Position numbers and translations under genes: made by a program
Shown here: piece by piece, positions 1 to 9,131 of the stretch
Layout: every line of letters begins with the position of its first letter
Numbering within the stretch: the stretch's first letter is position 1
Assembly: GCF_001748365.1 (NCBI RefSeq)
Contig: NZ_BDHH01000002.1
Location: forward strand, 355,023-419,022
Source: Fusibacter sp. 3D3
GTDB lineage: Bacteria; Bacillota; Clostridia; Peptostreptococcales; Acidaminobacteraceae
Direction: 5' to 3'
DNA length: 64,000 bases
Notes under the pieces: generated by a model
Database searches by the model: none
Told to the model about the DNA's origin: nothing
Seen by the model: the letters and a program-made list of their open reading frames with translations, nothing else

Positions 1-155
1 CTTACATTTTCAAGATACCCGCGGTCTATATCCTGTGAGTAAATAACAATGACCTCATCTATCATATGACCAAATCGTTTAGCGTTTAGCAAAAAATCAA
101 TCAAGGTGACTTTATCATCTAATCGATTCACAATTAAACCAAAACATTTCTTCAT
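1..155 (-). CDS. Hypothetical protein, N-terminal part only (runs off the window)
   Basis: An open frame starts at an ATG (complement of 153-155) preceded by a G-rich ribosome binding site (AGGGGGGG, 4 bases upstream) and stays open to the window edge, giving 51 residues beginning MKKCFGLIVNRLDDKV. It has no family signature I recognise. A likely terminator and about 170 bases separate it from the end of the corrinoid operon on the same strand, so it is probably a separate transcription unit. The function is unknown. Confidence 0.6.
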   Translation of the reverse strand, partial: MKKCFGLIVNRLDDKVTLIDFLLNAKRFGHMIDEVIVIYSQDIDRGYLENV

Positions 156-261
156 ATTGCCCCCCCTACTTTCAAAATCCCAGATTACAAAGCTTTTACC
201 CTTTTTTGATTGGAATATTCATATGCGCGTTTCAGAGTCTCTATAATTAACCGTTTACAAT

Positions 262-305
262 AAAAAAGACTCAGATCTACATCCTTTTAAAAAAGTAGCA
301 GATCT
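262..305 (-). terminator. Probable intrinsic terminator after the ABC uptake operon
   Basis: Read on the minus strand, the arms AGATCTGCTAC and GTAGATCT flank a T-rich loop, and GAGTC plus TTTTTT follows. It lies just after the last gene of the large minus-strand operon. The stem has a bulge and the T-run starts a few bases after the stem, so confidence is moderate. Confidence 0.5.
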
Positions 306-328
306 AAATCTCTATACTATAAATACGA

Positions 329-1444
329 TTATATTTCATCCACTGAATAACAAATAGGCATATTCAATCGTCTAGCAACGTCGAGTAACGCTTTGTTTTT
401 ATCGTTCATTTCTGCGAATTCAACTCCAGTGTACAAAATTTTCTTACAGCCATGCAACACTTCTTTTGCTTCTAAATAGATTTCATTAGAAATTTTATTA
501 AATGAAGGTGATTTGATCACTTTTACAGCCAATGCTTTAGCAATTTGATAATCAATATCATTTTGATGAAGGACCCCGGTACAAAATGGAATCTCTCTTC
601 TTTGAAGTTCTCTAAAATGAGCGATACCAGTTCCATCTCCTGCAATCACAAAAACTTCTGGTTCGCCAATTGATTTATTGAGTTCCACGCTTCCAAAATT
701 GACATTATAGGAACCCTTGTCAATTTCATAAAGCTCTTGAATGATATCTGAAGAAAAAATCTCTTCTGGGCTCCCATAGTTATAAATAGTCTCGCCTTTA
801 ACACACATAATTTTATCCGCTATTTTTTGTGCTAAATCGATTTCATGTAGAGACATAATAACTGTAATCTGGTCAATTTTAGCCATATCCTTCAAGATTT
901 TGAGAAGCTCTAATTTATGGCGTACATCTAAAAAAGAAGTGGGCTCATCTAAAATAATAATCTCGGGTTCCTGACAAATTGCCCTTGCAAGTAAAATGCG
1001 CTGTCTTTGTCCATCGCTGATTTCATTGAAGTTTTTATCTTTTAAATCCCATGCATGCACTTTTTTAAGCGCATTTGCCACCTTTTCTTTATCCGTTTCT
1101 GTTAACCTTCCTAGATAACCCGTATACGGATACCGACCGGTTTCGACTAAGTCCCAACAAGTCATGAGATCTACTTTAATGCGGTCTGTCAAAACCACTG
1201 CAAGTTGTCTTGAAATTTCTTTAAAAGTGAGCGCCGCCATATCATTTTTTCCAATAAAGACTGTGCCTTGTAGCTTTTCAAGATGTTTTGTTAAGCTTTT
1301 CAAAATAGTGGACTTTCCAGAGCCATTAGGTCCTATCAGCGTTAAGATCTCTCCTTTTTTAAGTTTAATATTGATGTTTTTAATCAAAGGAATGCCCTGA
1401 TAACCCACTGTCAATTCTTTTGAACTAAAATAATAATCATTCAT
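329..1444 (-). CDS. BtuD/FecE-type ABC transporter ATPase with C-terminal extension
   Basis: Cytoplasmic ATPase of a metal-chelate or corrinoid importer. Walker A (GPNGSGKST) is at residues 38-46, an ISDGQRQR signature is near 142-149, and the Walker B motif IIILDEPT is followed by the H-loop SLHEID. FecE/BtuD proteins usually have about 260 residues and this one has 371. The last ~110 residues (from about EVFVIAGDGTG to CYSVDEI) form a separate domain with an alternating hydrophobic, Rossmann-like pattern that I cannot name. The gene follows the permease and binding-protein genes in the same unit, so it energises that importer. The B12 riboswitch at the operon head makes a corrinoid the most likely cargo; heme or a siderophore is the alternative. 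Confidence 0.88.
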   Translation of the reverse strand: MNDYYFSSKELTVGYQGIPLIKNINIKLKKGEILTLIGPNGSGKSTILKSLTKHLEKLQGTVFIGKNDMAALTFKEISRQLAVVLTDRIKVDLMTCWDLVETGRYPYTGYLGRLTETDKEKVANALKKVHAWDLKDKNFNEISDGQRQRILLARAICQEPEIIILDEPTSFLDVRHKLELLKILKDMAKIDQITVIMSLHEIDLAQKIADKIMCVKGETIYNYGSPEEIFSSDIIQELYEIDKGSYNVNFGSVELNKSIGEPEVFVIAGDGTGIAHFRELQRREIPFCTGVLHQNDIDYQIAKALAVKVIKSPSFNKISNEIYLEAKEVLHGCKKILYTGVEFAEMNDKNKALLDVARRLNMPICYSVDEI

Positions 1445-1456
1445 ATGTGTTCCTTT

Positions 1457-2503
1457 CTAGGTGTTATTGGGATTGCTCTGTCGCTTTAACATCAGAGAGA
1501 TTACAATAGGTGCTCCAAAGACTGCCGTAACCGTACTGATTGATAATTCTGTTGGCGAAAAAGCCGTTCTTGCAATCAAATCACAAAACATACAGAAGGT
1601 TGAACCACAAATAAAAGCCGCTGGAATAACCAAAATTGGCTTTGTCGTCTTGAGGAGCATCTTTGTCATATGCGGTACCGCAATTCCAATAAATGAAATA
1701 GGGCCAGCAAATGCCGTTACAGTGGCCGATAACAAGCTTGAAAACAATATAAGCGCAATACGAAACCATTTTATGTTTACCCCTAAACTCTGTGCGTAGG
1801 ATTCTCCCAATAAATATGCTCCAATAGGCTTTGAAAGTAAAAAAACAATGCCCGACACCGTGAAAATAATTGTCGCTGCAAACTTAAACGAGGTCCACGA
1901 TGCACCTGAAAAGCTGCCTAGAGCCCACGTATATATATTAGTAACTTGATATTCATTCGCAAATGCAATAAAAAAATCGGTAAATGCCGAACAAATATAG
2001 CCAATCATAATGCCTGCAACAAGCAACATAGAGATACTTTGTACTCTTTTAGAAATTGTCAAGACAAAGAACATAGACACAAGAGAACCAACAAAAGCCG
2101 CTAATACAAGCTCCAATGAAGTAAAAGTCCCATGGTATTTGGTGGCAATAATCATTGCAAAGGCCACCGTCATCTTAGCGCCTGAAGAAATGCCGAGCAC
2201 ATAAGGCCCCGCTATGGGATTTCTAAAAAAAGTTTGAAGCAAAAATCCGGATATGGATAACCCACCACCTAAAACTGCTGCTGTCATAAGTCTCGGCAGC
2301 CTGATTTTCCACAAAATATTATAATTTGAAGTGATCAAAGCATTTTTATTAAATATGATGTCTAGAATTTCAGGCACTGAAATAGCAACACTTCCAGAAT
2401 TGATATTTGCCACTACAACACAGCAAAATAATATTATGAGCACAACGAAAACAACTTGATATCTCACGTATGCCATCCATTTGGCTTTAATTTTCATGCT
2501 CAT
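1457..2503 (-). CDS. FecCD/BtuC-family ABC transporter permease
   Basis: Polytopic inner-membrane protein of 348 residues, the usual size for FecCD/BtuC permeases. It has about ten hydrophobic segments and the family's typical stretches, including RLPRLMTAAVLGGGLSISG near residues 68-86, NPIAGPYVLGISSGA, and the late AGPISFIGIAVPHMTK coupling region near 265. It lies 12 bases before the ATPase gene and 16 after the binding-protein gene, giving a complete importer. Substrate specificity cannot be read from the sequence; the riboswitch context favours corrinoids. Confidence 0.9.
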   Translation of the reverse strand: MSMKIKAKWMAYVRYQVVFVVLIILFCCVVVANINSGSVAISVPEILDIIFNKNALITSNYNILWKIRLPRLMTAAVLGGGLSISGFLLQTFFRNPIAGPYVLGISSGAKMTVAFAMIIATKYHGTFTSLELVLAAFVGSLVSMFFVLTISKRVQSISMLLVAGIMIGYICSAFTDFFIAFANEYQVTNIYTWALGSFSGASWTSFKFAATIIFTVSGIVFLLSKPIGAYLLGESYAQSLGVNIKWFRIALILFSSLLSATVTAFAGPISFIGIAVPHMTKMLLKTTKPILVIPAAFICGSTFCMFCDLIARTAFSPTELSISTVTAVFGAPIVISLMLKRQSNPNNT

Positions 2504-2519
2504 CTCCTTAGTTAATGCA

Positions 2520-3755
2520 CTATTTAAGCTTAAAAAGATACTTTAGATTTGTAAGTGACGCGTCATCTGTTGTCAATACCGTATTAATATCGCCAATCAT
2601 ATTCCCCATCACATCACTGATTTGAAAAAACTCAGGGCAAGTTGCCCAAACATGGCCCTCTTTAACGGCTTTGAAATCTGAAATCAGAGCATTTTTTTCA
2701 AGTAGATCTTCTAGTGTATTGGGTTTTCCACCAGTACTATACATATACAAAATATAATCCGCATCTTTTGCTTGATCATAAAAAGCTTCCATTTCCATGG
2801 TGGTTGAATTGCTGCCAGAATTCTCAAGGTCAGTAAATATATATTGCCCACCTGCAAGTTCTACCATTTTAGTCACATAATCATCCATATTTCTGACATA
2901 TAATTTCCCTTTTGAAGTGATATAGAAGATCGCAACTGTTTTGCCTGTCTTCTCATTGTTTGAAAGCGTTTTTACCGTTTCTGCTTGTTTATCAAACAGC
3001 TCATTGGCAATACTCATATCCAGATCAAGAAGTGCCGCATAGAATTTTAACCACTCTACTTTTCCAAGTGGATGAGTCTCATTACTACCACGATCAATGA
3101 TTACAGGTATGGAGAGTTCGTTAAATTTAGAAACGACATCTGGTTCCGCATCGATCATTGCCGACTGAATGGTTAAATTGGTCCCATTTTCCACAAGCAA
3201 TTCATAGTCGGGTTCGTTGTATTTCCCCGCAAATATAATTTTGCCATCTGTCATAGCCTGTGCCACTTCATCGATTGACCAATCTTCAATTTTCGTGCCG
3301 CAAAACCGAACATAATCAAGACCTTGCATTGCATTAATGAGAGACATCGTTGGCGTTGTGGAAATATATAATCCTTGAATCGGTCTTTGAATCATCGTAA
3401 TATCAGCGCTTAAATCTTCTGGCACTTGCCCGTGCTCTGGAATAATCAAATACTGAGTATCCTCTCCAACCGTTAAAAGGGTATACCCCTTCTCAAAATA
3501 ATCCACTTTAAAGGCGTGAGCATACTCCAGTTTAAGACTTTTAATGTATTTTAGATGCCCTGCTACTGGTTGAGACTCTAAAACAACTTCCCCCTCAGAT
3601 AAATTCACGGCTTCATTTTCTAATCGATCGCTTTCAGATTGAACATTTTCAGTCTTTTGTGTTCCAGAAGCAGATTCTTGAACCGTAGCGGTGCATCCTG
3701 TAAGACTTGCAAATACAAACAACATAACCATTATTAACGATATAAACTTTTTCAT
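2520..3755 (-). CDS. Substrate-binding lipoprotein of the corrinoid/iron-chelate importer
   Basis: A 411-residue lipoprotein: a basic start (MKKF), a hydrophobic core, then the lipobox LTGC near residues 18-21. After a low-complexity spacer come two lobes typical of the FecB/BtuF periplasmic-binding fold, including the IDRGSNETHPLGKVEWLKFYAALL stretch between lobes, broken here at its middle for length. In a Gram-positive cell it would be membrane-anchored and deliver ligand to the downstream permease. The family binds cobalamin, heme or siderophores. Cobalamin is favoured by the operon's B12 riboswitch, but I see no ligand-specific residue. Confidence 0.85.
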   Translation of the reverse strand: MKKFISLIMVMLFVFASLTGCTATVQESASGTQKTENVQSESDRLENEAVNLSEGEVVLESQPVAGHLKYIKSLKLEYAHAFKVDYFEKGYTLLTVGEDTQYLIIPEHGQVPEDLSADITMIQRPIQGLYISTTPTMSLINAMQGLDYVRFCGTKIEDWSIDEVAQAMTDGKIIFAGKYNEPDYELLVENGTNLTIQSAMIDAEPDVVSKFNELSIPVIIDRGSNETHPLGKVEWLKFYAALLDLDMSIANELFDKQAETVKTLSNNEKTGKTVAIFYITSKGKLYVRNMDDYVTKMVELAGGQYIFTDLENSGSNSTTMEMEAFYDQAKDADYILYMYSTGGKPNTLEDLLEKNALISDFKAVKEGHVWATCPEFFQISDVMGNMIGDINTVLTTDDASLTNLKYLFKLK

Positions 3756-3775
3756 TGTGTTATTCTCCTCTAAAC

Positions 3776-4510
3776 TTACATATTTTTTATGCTTTGAGTC
3801 GTTTGAAGTGTCAATATAAATAAGACTATTGCATACACCAAAAGTACCACCAAAGATTGATATTGGATTGGATCTCCATAAGAAATCGCCCGGAGCAAAC
3901 CACTTGCATGTGGTAAAGGTAAAAAGTTGATAAAAGTTTGTGCCACTTTAGGCACTTTTTCAAGTGGGAAAAAGGTATTACATAAAAATGTCATTGGCAT
4001 AATCACAAAGGTTGAGAATCGACTAATATCTGAATGTGTCTTTGCAATCATAGAAGCCAACACCCCTAATAATGAAAATACAACGCCGTTAAGCCACATC
4101 ACTAAGAAAAAAAGTGGCGTAACACTTACAACGTTTTGAAAAGGCATGACAACAATCAAAAGTAAAACGCCTGCATACATGCCTCTAATAGAACCCCCTA
4201 TAATCTGCCCCACTAGATATTGCCACCATGGCGTGGGGGATATGATAATTTGCTTGAAGGATTTTTCAAATAATCTTTGGATATTGAGCGATGTCCCCAC
4301 AGAGGCATAACTGGTATTCATCGTGGAAAGTGCAATAATGCCTGGAATTAAAAATTGAATGTAGGGATGACCGTTTACCAGACGATCACCTAAACCCCAA
4401 CCAAAGGCGATTAAGTACAAGACAGGACTCATAATTGCTGCCAATGTGATCTTAATCCATTCGTATTTGAATTCCACATATTTTTCCCATAACACGCAAA
4501 CTATTCCCAT
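3776..4510 (-). CDS. ABC-2 type transporter permease (NodJ-like)
   Basis: A 244-residue membrane protein with about six hydrophobic segments and the ABC-2 arrangement. The conserved stretch around SRFSTFVIMPMTFLCNTFFPLEKVP precedes the last segments. It pairs with the ATPase just upstream: that gene's stop and this start share one base (TGATG), which implies translational coupling. Such pairs normally export small molecules. Its position between the chelatase and the importer genes suggests it moves a product, or moves substrate the other way, in the same corrinoid or metal process. The cargo is not known. Confidence 0.82.
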   Translation of the reverse strand: MGIVCVLWEKYVEFKYEWIKITLAAIMSPVLYLIAFGWGLGDRLVNGHPYIQFLIPGIIALSTMNTSYASVGTSLNIQRLFEKSFKQIIISPTPWWQYLVGQIIGGSIRGMYAGVLLLIVVMPFQNVVSVTPLFFLVMWLNGVVFSLLGVLASMIAKTHSDISRFSTFVIMPMTFLCNTFFPLEKVPKVAQTFINFLPLPHASGLLRAISYGDPIQYQSLVVLLVYAIVLFILTLQTTQSIKNM

Positions 4511-5358
4511 CAGCTTATTTCAACCCCACTTTCTGATATTTTGACAAAGACATCTTCAAGAGAGGTACTTCTGATATTGATTCGATCATGCGTTGTGGTG
4601 GCAAATGCCAATGCCATTTCTTTATTTTCAAAGTAGTAGCTCTTTGTAGCATTGCCATCAAATACATCCACCGAAAATTCGCCTAATTCCGTGATCAATC
4701 TTTTCGGATTTTCAAGTTTTACAATCTTACCATTTCGCATCATGGCAACTCTGTGGCACAGAGCTTCCGCTTCTTCAATATAATGTGTCGTCAATATAAT
4801 CGTTAAACCTTCTTCGTTGAGCTTTCTCAGCAAATCCCACATTTGCCTTCTAAACATGAGATCCAGTCCCGCTGTGGGCTCATCTAAAAATATAATTTCA
4901 GGTTCTGTTAAAAGTGCCCTGCAGAGCATAAGCTTTCGCTTCATACCCCCAGATAGCTTTCTCACAATTTTCTTGCGATGCTTCGCCAAATCACAAATCT
5001 CTAGCAATTCATTGCTTCGACTTCTAATCAATTTTTTAGGCATCCCATGCAATCTCCCTTGAAATTCCATAATCTGATCCAAATTCATATCCGATCTCAA
5101 AGAATACTCTTGTGTCACCAAAGAAAATTTCTTTTTTAAATCCACTCGGTTCCGTGCAAGTTTTTGCCCCGATATCAAAATCTCGCCTTCTGTTGGTAAA
5201 AGTAATGTTGTCATCATTTCGATCATCGTTGTCTTGCCCGCACCATTAGGCCCAAGCAATCCAAAAAACTCCCCCTTTTTAACATGCATATCCACGCTTT
5301 TTACCGCAGGTTCCGTTTGATTTGGATAAGTTTTTGTCAAGTTCTTAAGTTCTATCAT
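4510..5358 (-). CDS. ABC-2 type exporter ATPase (NodI/CcmA-like)
   Basis: A 282-residue ATPase with Walker A GPNGAGKTT near residues 36-44, the signature LSGGMKRKL near 138-146, Walker B IIFLDEPTAGLD and the switch motif TTHYIEEAE. The DrrA/NodI subtype is indicated by TAGLD and by the C-terminal regulatory stretch ending ISESGVEIS. It overlaps the permease start by one base and follows cobN by about 30 bases. With the permease it forms an exporter within the B12-regulated operon. The transported molecule is not predictable. Confidence 0.88.
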   Translation of the reverse strand: MIELKNLTKTYPNQTEPAVKSVDMHVKKGEFFGLLGPNGAGKTTMIEMMTTLLLPTEGEILISGQKLARNRVDLKKKFSLVTQEYSLRSDMNLDQIMEFQGRLHGMPKKLIRSRSNELLEICDLAKHRKKIVRKLSGGMKRKLMLCRALLTEPEIIFLDEPTAGLDLMFRRQMWDLLRKLNEEGLTIILTTHYIEEAEALCHRVAMMRNGKIVKLENPKRLITELGEFSVDVFDGNATKSYYFENKEMALAFATTTHDRINIRSTSLEDVFVKISESGVEIS

Positions 5359-5388
5359 TACGGTTTCCTCCTTATAGACTTCATTGCT

Positions 5389-8300
5389 CTAATCCCCTTC
5401 AATCAATCCCTCAGTATTCAAATAAAGCGCTCTAAGCTGTGAAACAACCTCTTCATCGGCATCCCACATGCCTCTTTGATGACTTTCTAAAAGTCTTTCG
5501 CTGATGCTATGCGTGGACCATTTGTTCACAGATTCCAGCCAATCTCGATTTTCTTGATCGAATAAAAATTGTTCTGCGATCTTCTGATACATCCAGTCTT
5601 CAGCCACTTCAGAAGTTGCATCCCATCCGAACAAGTGATTCACTGCCATCACCACTTCTTGTGCGCCTTTGTACCCATGCCTTTTTAAGCCCTCAAGCCA
5701 TACCGGATGAAAAATTTTAGTTCTTACAATACGTGCCGTTTCTGCTTTGAGCGTTCTTAAAACGGGTCTATTAGCATCTTCTGTATGCCCTGTAATTGCC
5801 AGTGGATTCTTACCCGAATGCTTCTTTACACAAGCCACTAAGCCACCATGATAGGCATAAAAATCATCGCTTGAGAACATGTCCACTTCTATATTAGATT
5901 CATTTTTTATAGTAACCTCTACAGTGGAAAGCCTTTTTTCAAACATTGCCTGCATGCGACTTCCGTGTTGCCTTGACGAATAACCATGACTGCTCCAATT
6001 GCTATACACATCCGCAATATCCTCATAGCTATCCCATGCTTTACTCTCAATGAGGTGACTCACTCCTGCGCCATAAGTCCCTGGTGCTGCACTAAAAACT
6101 CTGATTTTTGAACGTTCAGAGGCTTCATCCATATCAATGCCTTGTTGAATTAAGTCTTTTATGTCTTCATCAAAATGACGCTTTACATGATTTTCTTCAT
6201 GGTTTTCCTCTAAAGCGACCACGCAGTTAACGGCCTTATCATAGAGTTCAATGAGGTTTGGATACATATCTCTAAACAGCCCAGAGACTCTCAAGGTCAC
6301 ATCGATTCTAGGGCGCTTTAGTTCTATCATTGGAATGGCTTCAACGTCCACAACTCTAGCGGTTTGCCCTAAATACACGGGTCTTACCCCCATCAAGGAA
6401 AGACCTTCAGCAAAATCTTCCCCGTAAGTTTTAAGTGTATTGCCAGCCCATACGATCATTGCTACACTTTCTGGATACGCCTCTGATAAACTCAGGTACT
6501 TATCCAGCGTTTTTTGAGCCAATTTAACACCCACTTCATAAGCTGCCCTGGAAGGAATTTCAGCTGGATCGCCTGCATAAAAATTTCTCCCCGTCGGTAA
6601 AATGTCCGCATTGCCACGCGTTGGATTGCCGCCTTTTCCCGGTGGTACAAACCGCGCATTGATGCCATTTATAAACTGATGTCCTTCATTGCAAGTCTCC
6701 AGTACCTTTTCTTTTAAGGTTGTGCACACGTACGATAAAACTTCATTAAGTGGCTGTGTATGGCCTCTAAAAGCGCTCTTTTGAATGATTTTCTGTATAA
6801 AAAGGACTTCATATTTATGCGTATGGAGTTCATGTGTAAGTTCTGTCGCAATTGTCACGGCCTCATCATAAATGTATTGTGCTTCAGAATCTGTCGCAGT
6901 TGCCTCAAGTTGATCCTTTACTTTTTCAGGATCATGCCCCATTGCGGTTAAGACCGCATCATAAATAGAGGGGATATGGTGATTATTCACACGAACAAGC
7001 ATCCTTAATAAATTAGAAAAGGGTTCGCCATGAGGTGCCTGACCAAAAATGTGAAGCCCATCTCGCGTAACTGAATTCTTAAGCTGCCCCATCCAGTGAT
7101 GCAATTTTCTTATATACGCATCTGGGGCACTTTTATAATCGTTTTCATCGAGGTCGATATCTGAATTCAGCGCTAATGTCTCTGCAAGTTTATAAACTTG
7201 CTCTAGTGTACTCTGCACTTGTCCTTTACTAAATTGATTGGCGTGATTATAAGCTTTTATGGCATCATCAAGTGCGCTGAGCTCACCATAGGTTCCCGAT
7301 TCTTGCATAGACGGAATCAAGTGTTCAAGAATCACTGCATGACTTCTGCGTTTGGCTTGAATCCCTTCACCGGTTATCCCCATATGATAAATATAGAGAT
7401 GTGGCAAACTCCCCATGCAGATATCTGGATAACAAGCTTTTGAAAGTCCAATTTCCTTACCCGGCAACCACTCCACCGTACCATGTGTCCCCACATGAAT
7501 CACCACGTCCGCTTTTAAAACTTCCTCAAGCCATCTGTAAAATGCAATATAACTATAAGGTGGTGGAAAATCCGTACTGTGATATAAAGCCTCTGCACAA
7601 TTGTTATAAGCTCTGTCTGGTTGAAGTCCAATGTAGACATTGCCGTTGAGCAACCCTGGAATGATGACTTGATCATCGTGCATCATGAATGCTCCAGGTG
7701 GATTTCCCCATCGTTTTTTCAAATGGTCTGAAATTTGATCTCCAAAACGTGCCCACCACTGGTTGTATCGCTCTGGTAGTATCAGATCACACGCTTGTGT
7801 TGCGATTTCATCCTCTGTTTTATAATCATTGGTATTGGTTAGAGCCTCTGTTAATTTTACGAGGATTTCTTGTCCATTCTCAAAGGCATATTCTGTCTTA
7901 ATGCCTTCATCCTTCAAAAGTGCCAGAAGCTGATAAACAGATTCAAAAGTATCTAACCCCTCTGCACAACCTATGCGATCATTGCCTGGTAAATTGTGCA
8001 GTATAATCGCTAATTTTTTATCACTTGATTTTAACTTTCCTAATTTCGCCCAATTGATAGCTAACAAACACGTTTTGCGAATTCGATCTGCCATCGGACT
8101 TGCCAGCTTGCGCTCAATAGAATCTATCATTCTCATTTCCATACTGGCTGAGGGCACGGTAATGATTTGACCGTCAAGCTCTGGTTGAAAAACGGAAGTG
8201 CCAAGACTCATAGAATCAAGGCCCTGAATCTTGTCCGCATATTCCTGAGTGCTAAAGTGTGTGATCATCATCTGCATGACGGGAATATTGAGTCTTTCAA

Positions 8301-9120
8301 ATATGGATTTATCCATGGTTTCAGGTATATTATTATAGCCTGACATATAAGTCATAGAGAAGCCGGTCATGACAATCAACGCTTCTGGAACCACTTTTCC
8401 ATCGTGAATGAAATAACGATTAATGGCATGTAAAATACCACTTTTTTTATTTTCGTCCTCAGCAATTCTGGTATATACGGGTAAAGGCGCTGCCCCTAAT
8501 GCTTGAAGTGTTTCAATCGCACAATTGATATGTGCCCTATTTTGCGTCATAATGTTATTCTGATGTATGATGAGTCCAATAATCGGAAGCTTTTTTTCCA
8601 TAATCTCTTTTACAAAAGTCTGTTCATCATGAGGTTCAATAAGCTGTTCCGGCATATAATAGCCTTGTAACGGCATGACTTCAAGCTCTGGAATATCAAA
8701 GTGCGCATTGACTTCATTCCCTGCGAGCATCAACACCGATTTATAATTTTTCAATGTAGGCACTTCAAAATAAGAAATCATTCTTTTATACGCTTCTGGA
8801 TTTAAAGCAGATTGTGGCATAAGCTCAGAAATTTCTTCCGCTAAAGAAGAGAGAAAAAAAACAGGCATTCTATTCTTAATGCCATTCCAAAAGGTACTAA
8901 ATCGATCCATTAAATGTGCGCCCCCATGAAAATAAACAATTGCAAAATCATAAGTTGTTAACGCTGACATCATTTGATCTGCTAATGGGGATTGTCTAAG
9001 TTCCCACACTGAATATATGTCACCTTCAAAGACATGCTCTGTCAAGTTCTTCAGCTCTTCCAGTGCCTGTCTCATTAAATACAATCGATCTTCTGTACCC
9101 ATTAAACACAGTACTTTCAT
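5389..9120 (-). CDS. cobN: CobN/Mg-chelatase H-family large subunit
   Basis: A 1243-residue protein of the CobN/BchH family, which binds the tetrapyrrole and metal in three-subunit ATP-dependent chelatases. The hallmark HGTVEWLPGKE is near residues 540-555, after FMMHDDQVIIPG; PSRAAYEVG and the C-terminal YSSRQHGSRMQAMFEKRL block also match the family. The two AAA+ partners are encoded immediately upstream, so a complete cobaltochelatase-like complex is present. Classical CobN inserts cobalt in aerobic B12 synthesis, which is unexpected in an anaerobe with no other cob genes in view. HmuS-like relatives in anaerobes are reported to remove metal from heme. Cobalt insertion, corrinoid remodelling and metal release therefore all remain possible; the B12 riboswitch points to a corrinoid or cobalt role. 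Confidence 0.88.
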   Translation of the reverse strand: MKVLCLMGTEDRLYLMRQALEELKNLTEHVFEGDIYSVWELRQSPLADQMMSALTTYDFAIVYFHGGAHLMDRFSTFWNGIKNRMPVFFLSSLAEEISELMPQSALNPEAYKRMISYFEVPTLKNYKSVLMLAGNEVNAHFDIPELEVMPLQGYYMPEQLIEPHDEQTFVKEIMEKKLPIIGLIIHQNNIMTQNRAHINCAIETLQALGAAPLPVYTRIAEDENKKSGILHAINRYFIHDGKVVPEALIVMTGFSMTYMSGYNNIPETMDKSIFERLNIPVMQMMITHFSTQEYADKIQGLDSMSLGTSVFQPELDGQIITVPSASMEMRMIDSIERKLASPMADRIRKTCLLAINWAKLGKLKSSDKKLAIILHNLPGNDRIGCAEGLDTFESVYQLLALLKDEGIKTEYAFENGQEILVKLTEALTNTNDYKTEDEIATQACDLILPERYNQWWARFGDQISDHLKKRWGNPPGAFMMHDDQVIIPGLLNGNVYIGLQPDRAYNNCAEALYHSTDFPPPYSYIAFYRWLEEVLKADVVIHVGTHGTVEWLPGKEIGLSKACYPDICMGSLPHLYIYHMGITGEGIQAKRRSHAVILEHLIPSMQESGTYGELSALDDAIKAYNHANQFSKGQVQSTLEQVYKLAETLALNSDIDLDENDYKSAPDAYIRKLHHWMGQLKNSVTRDGLHIFGQAPHGEPFSNLLRMLVRVNNHHIPSIYDAVLTAMGHDPEKVKDQLEATATDSEAQYIYDEAVTIATELTHELHTHKYEVLFIQKIIQKSAFRGHTQPLNEVLSYVCTTLKEKVLETCNEGHQFINGINARFVPPGKGGNPTRGNADILPTGRNFYAGDPAEIPSRAAYEVGVKLAQKTLDKYLSLSEAYPESVAMIVWAGNTLKTYGEDFAEGLSLMGVRPVYLGQTARVVDVEAIPMIELKRPRIDVTLRVSGLFRDMYPNLIELYDKAVNCVVALEENHEENHVKRHFDEDIKDLIQQGIDMDEASERSKIRVFSAAPGTYGAGVSHLIESKAWDSYEDIADVYSNWSSHGYSSRQHGSRMQAMFEKRLSTVEVTIKNESNIEVDMFSSDDFYAYHGGLVACVKKHSGKNPLAITGHTEDANRPVLRTLKAETARIVRTKIFHPVWLEGLKRHGYKGAQEVVMAVNHLFGWDATSEVAEDWMYQKIAEQFLFDQENRDWLESVNKWSTHSISERLLESHQRGMWDADEEVVSQLRALYLNTEGLIEGD

Positions 9121-9131
9121 ACAGTTTCCCC

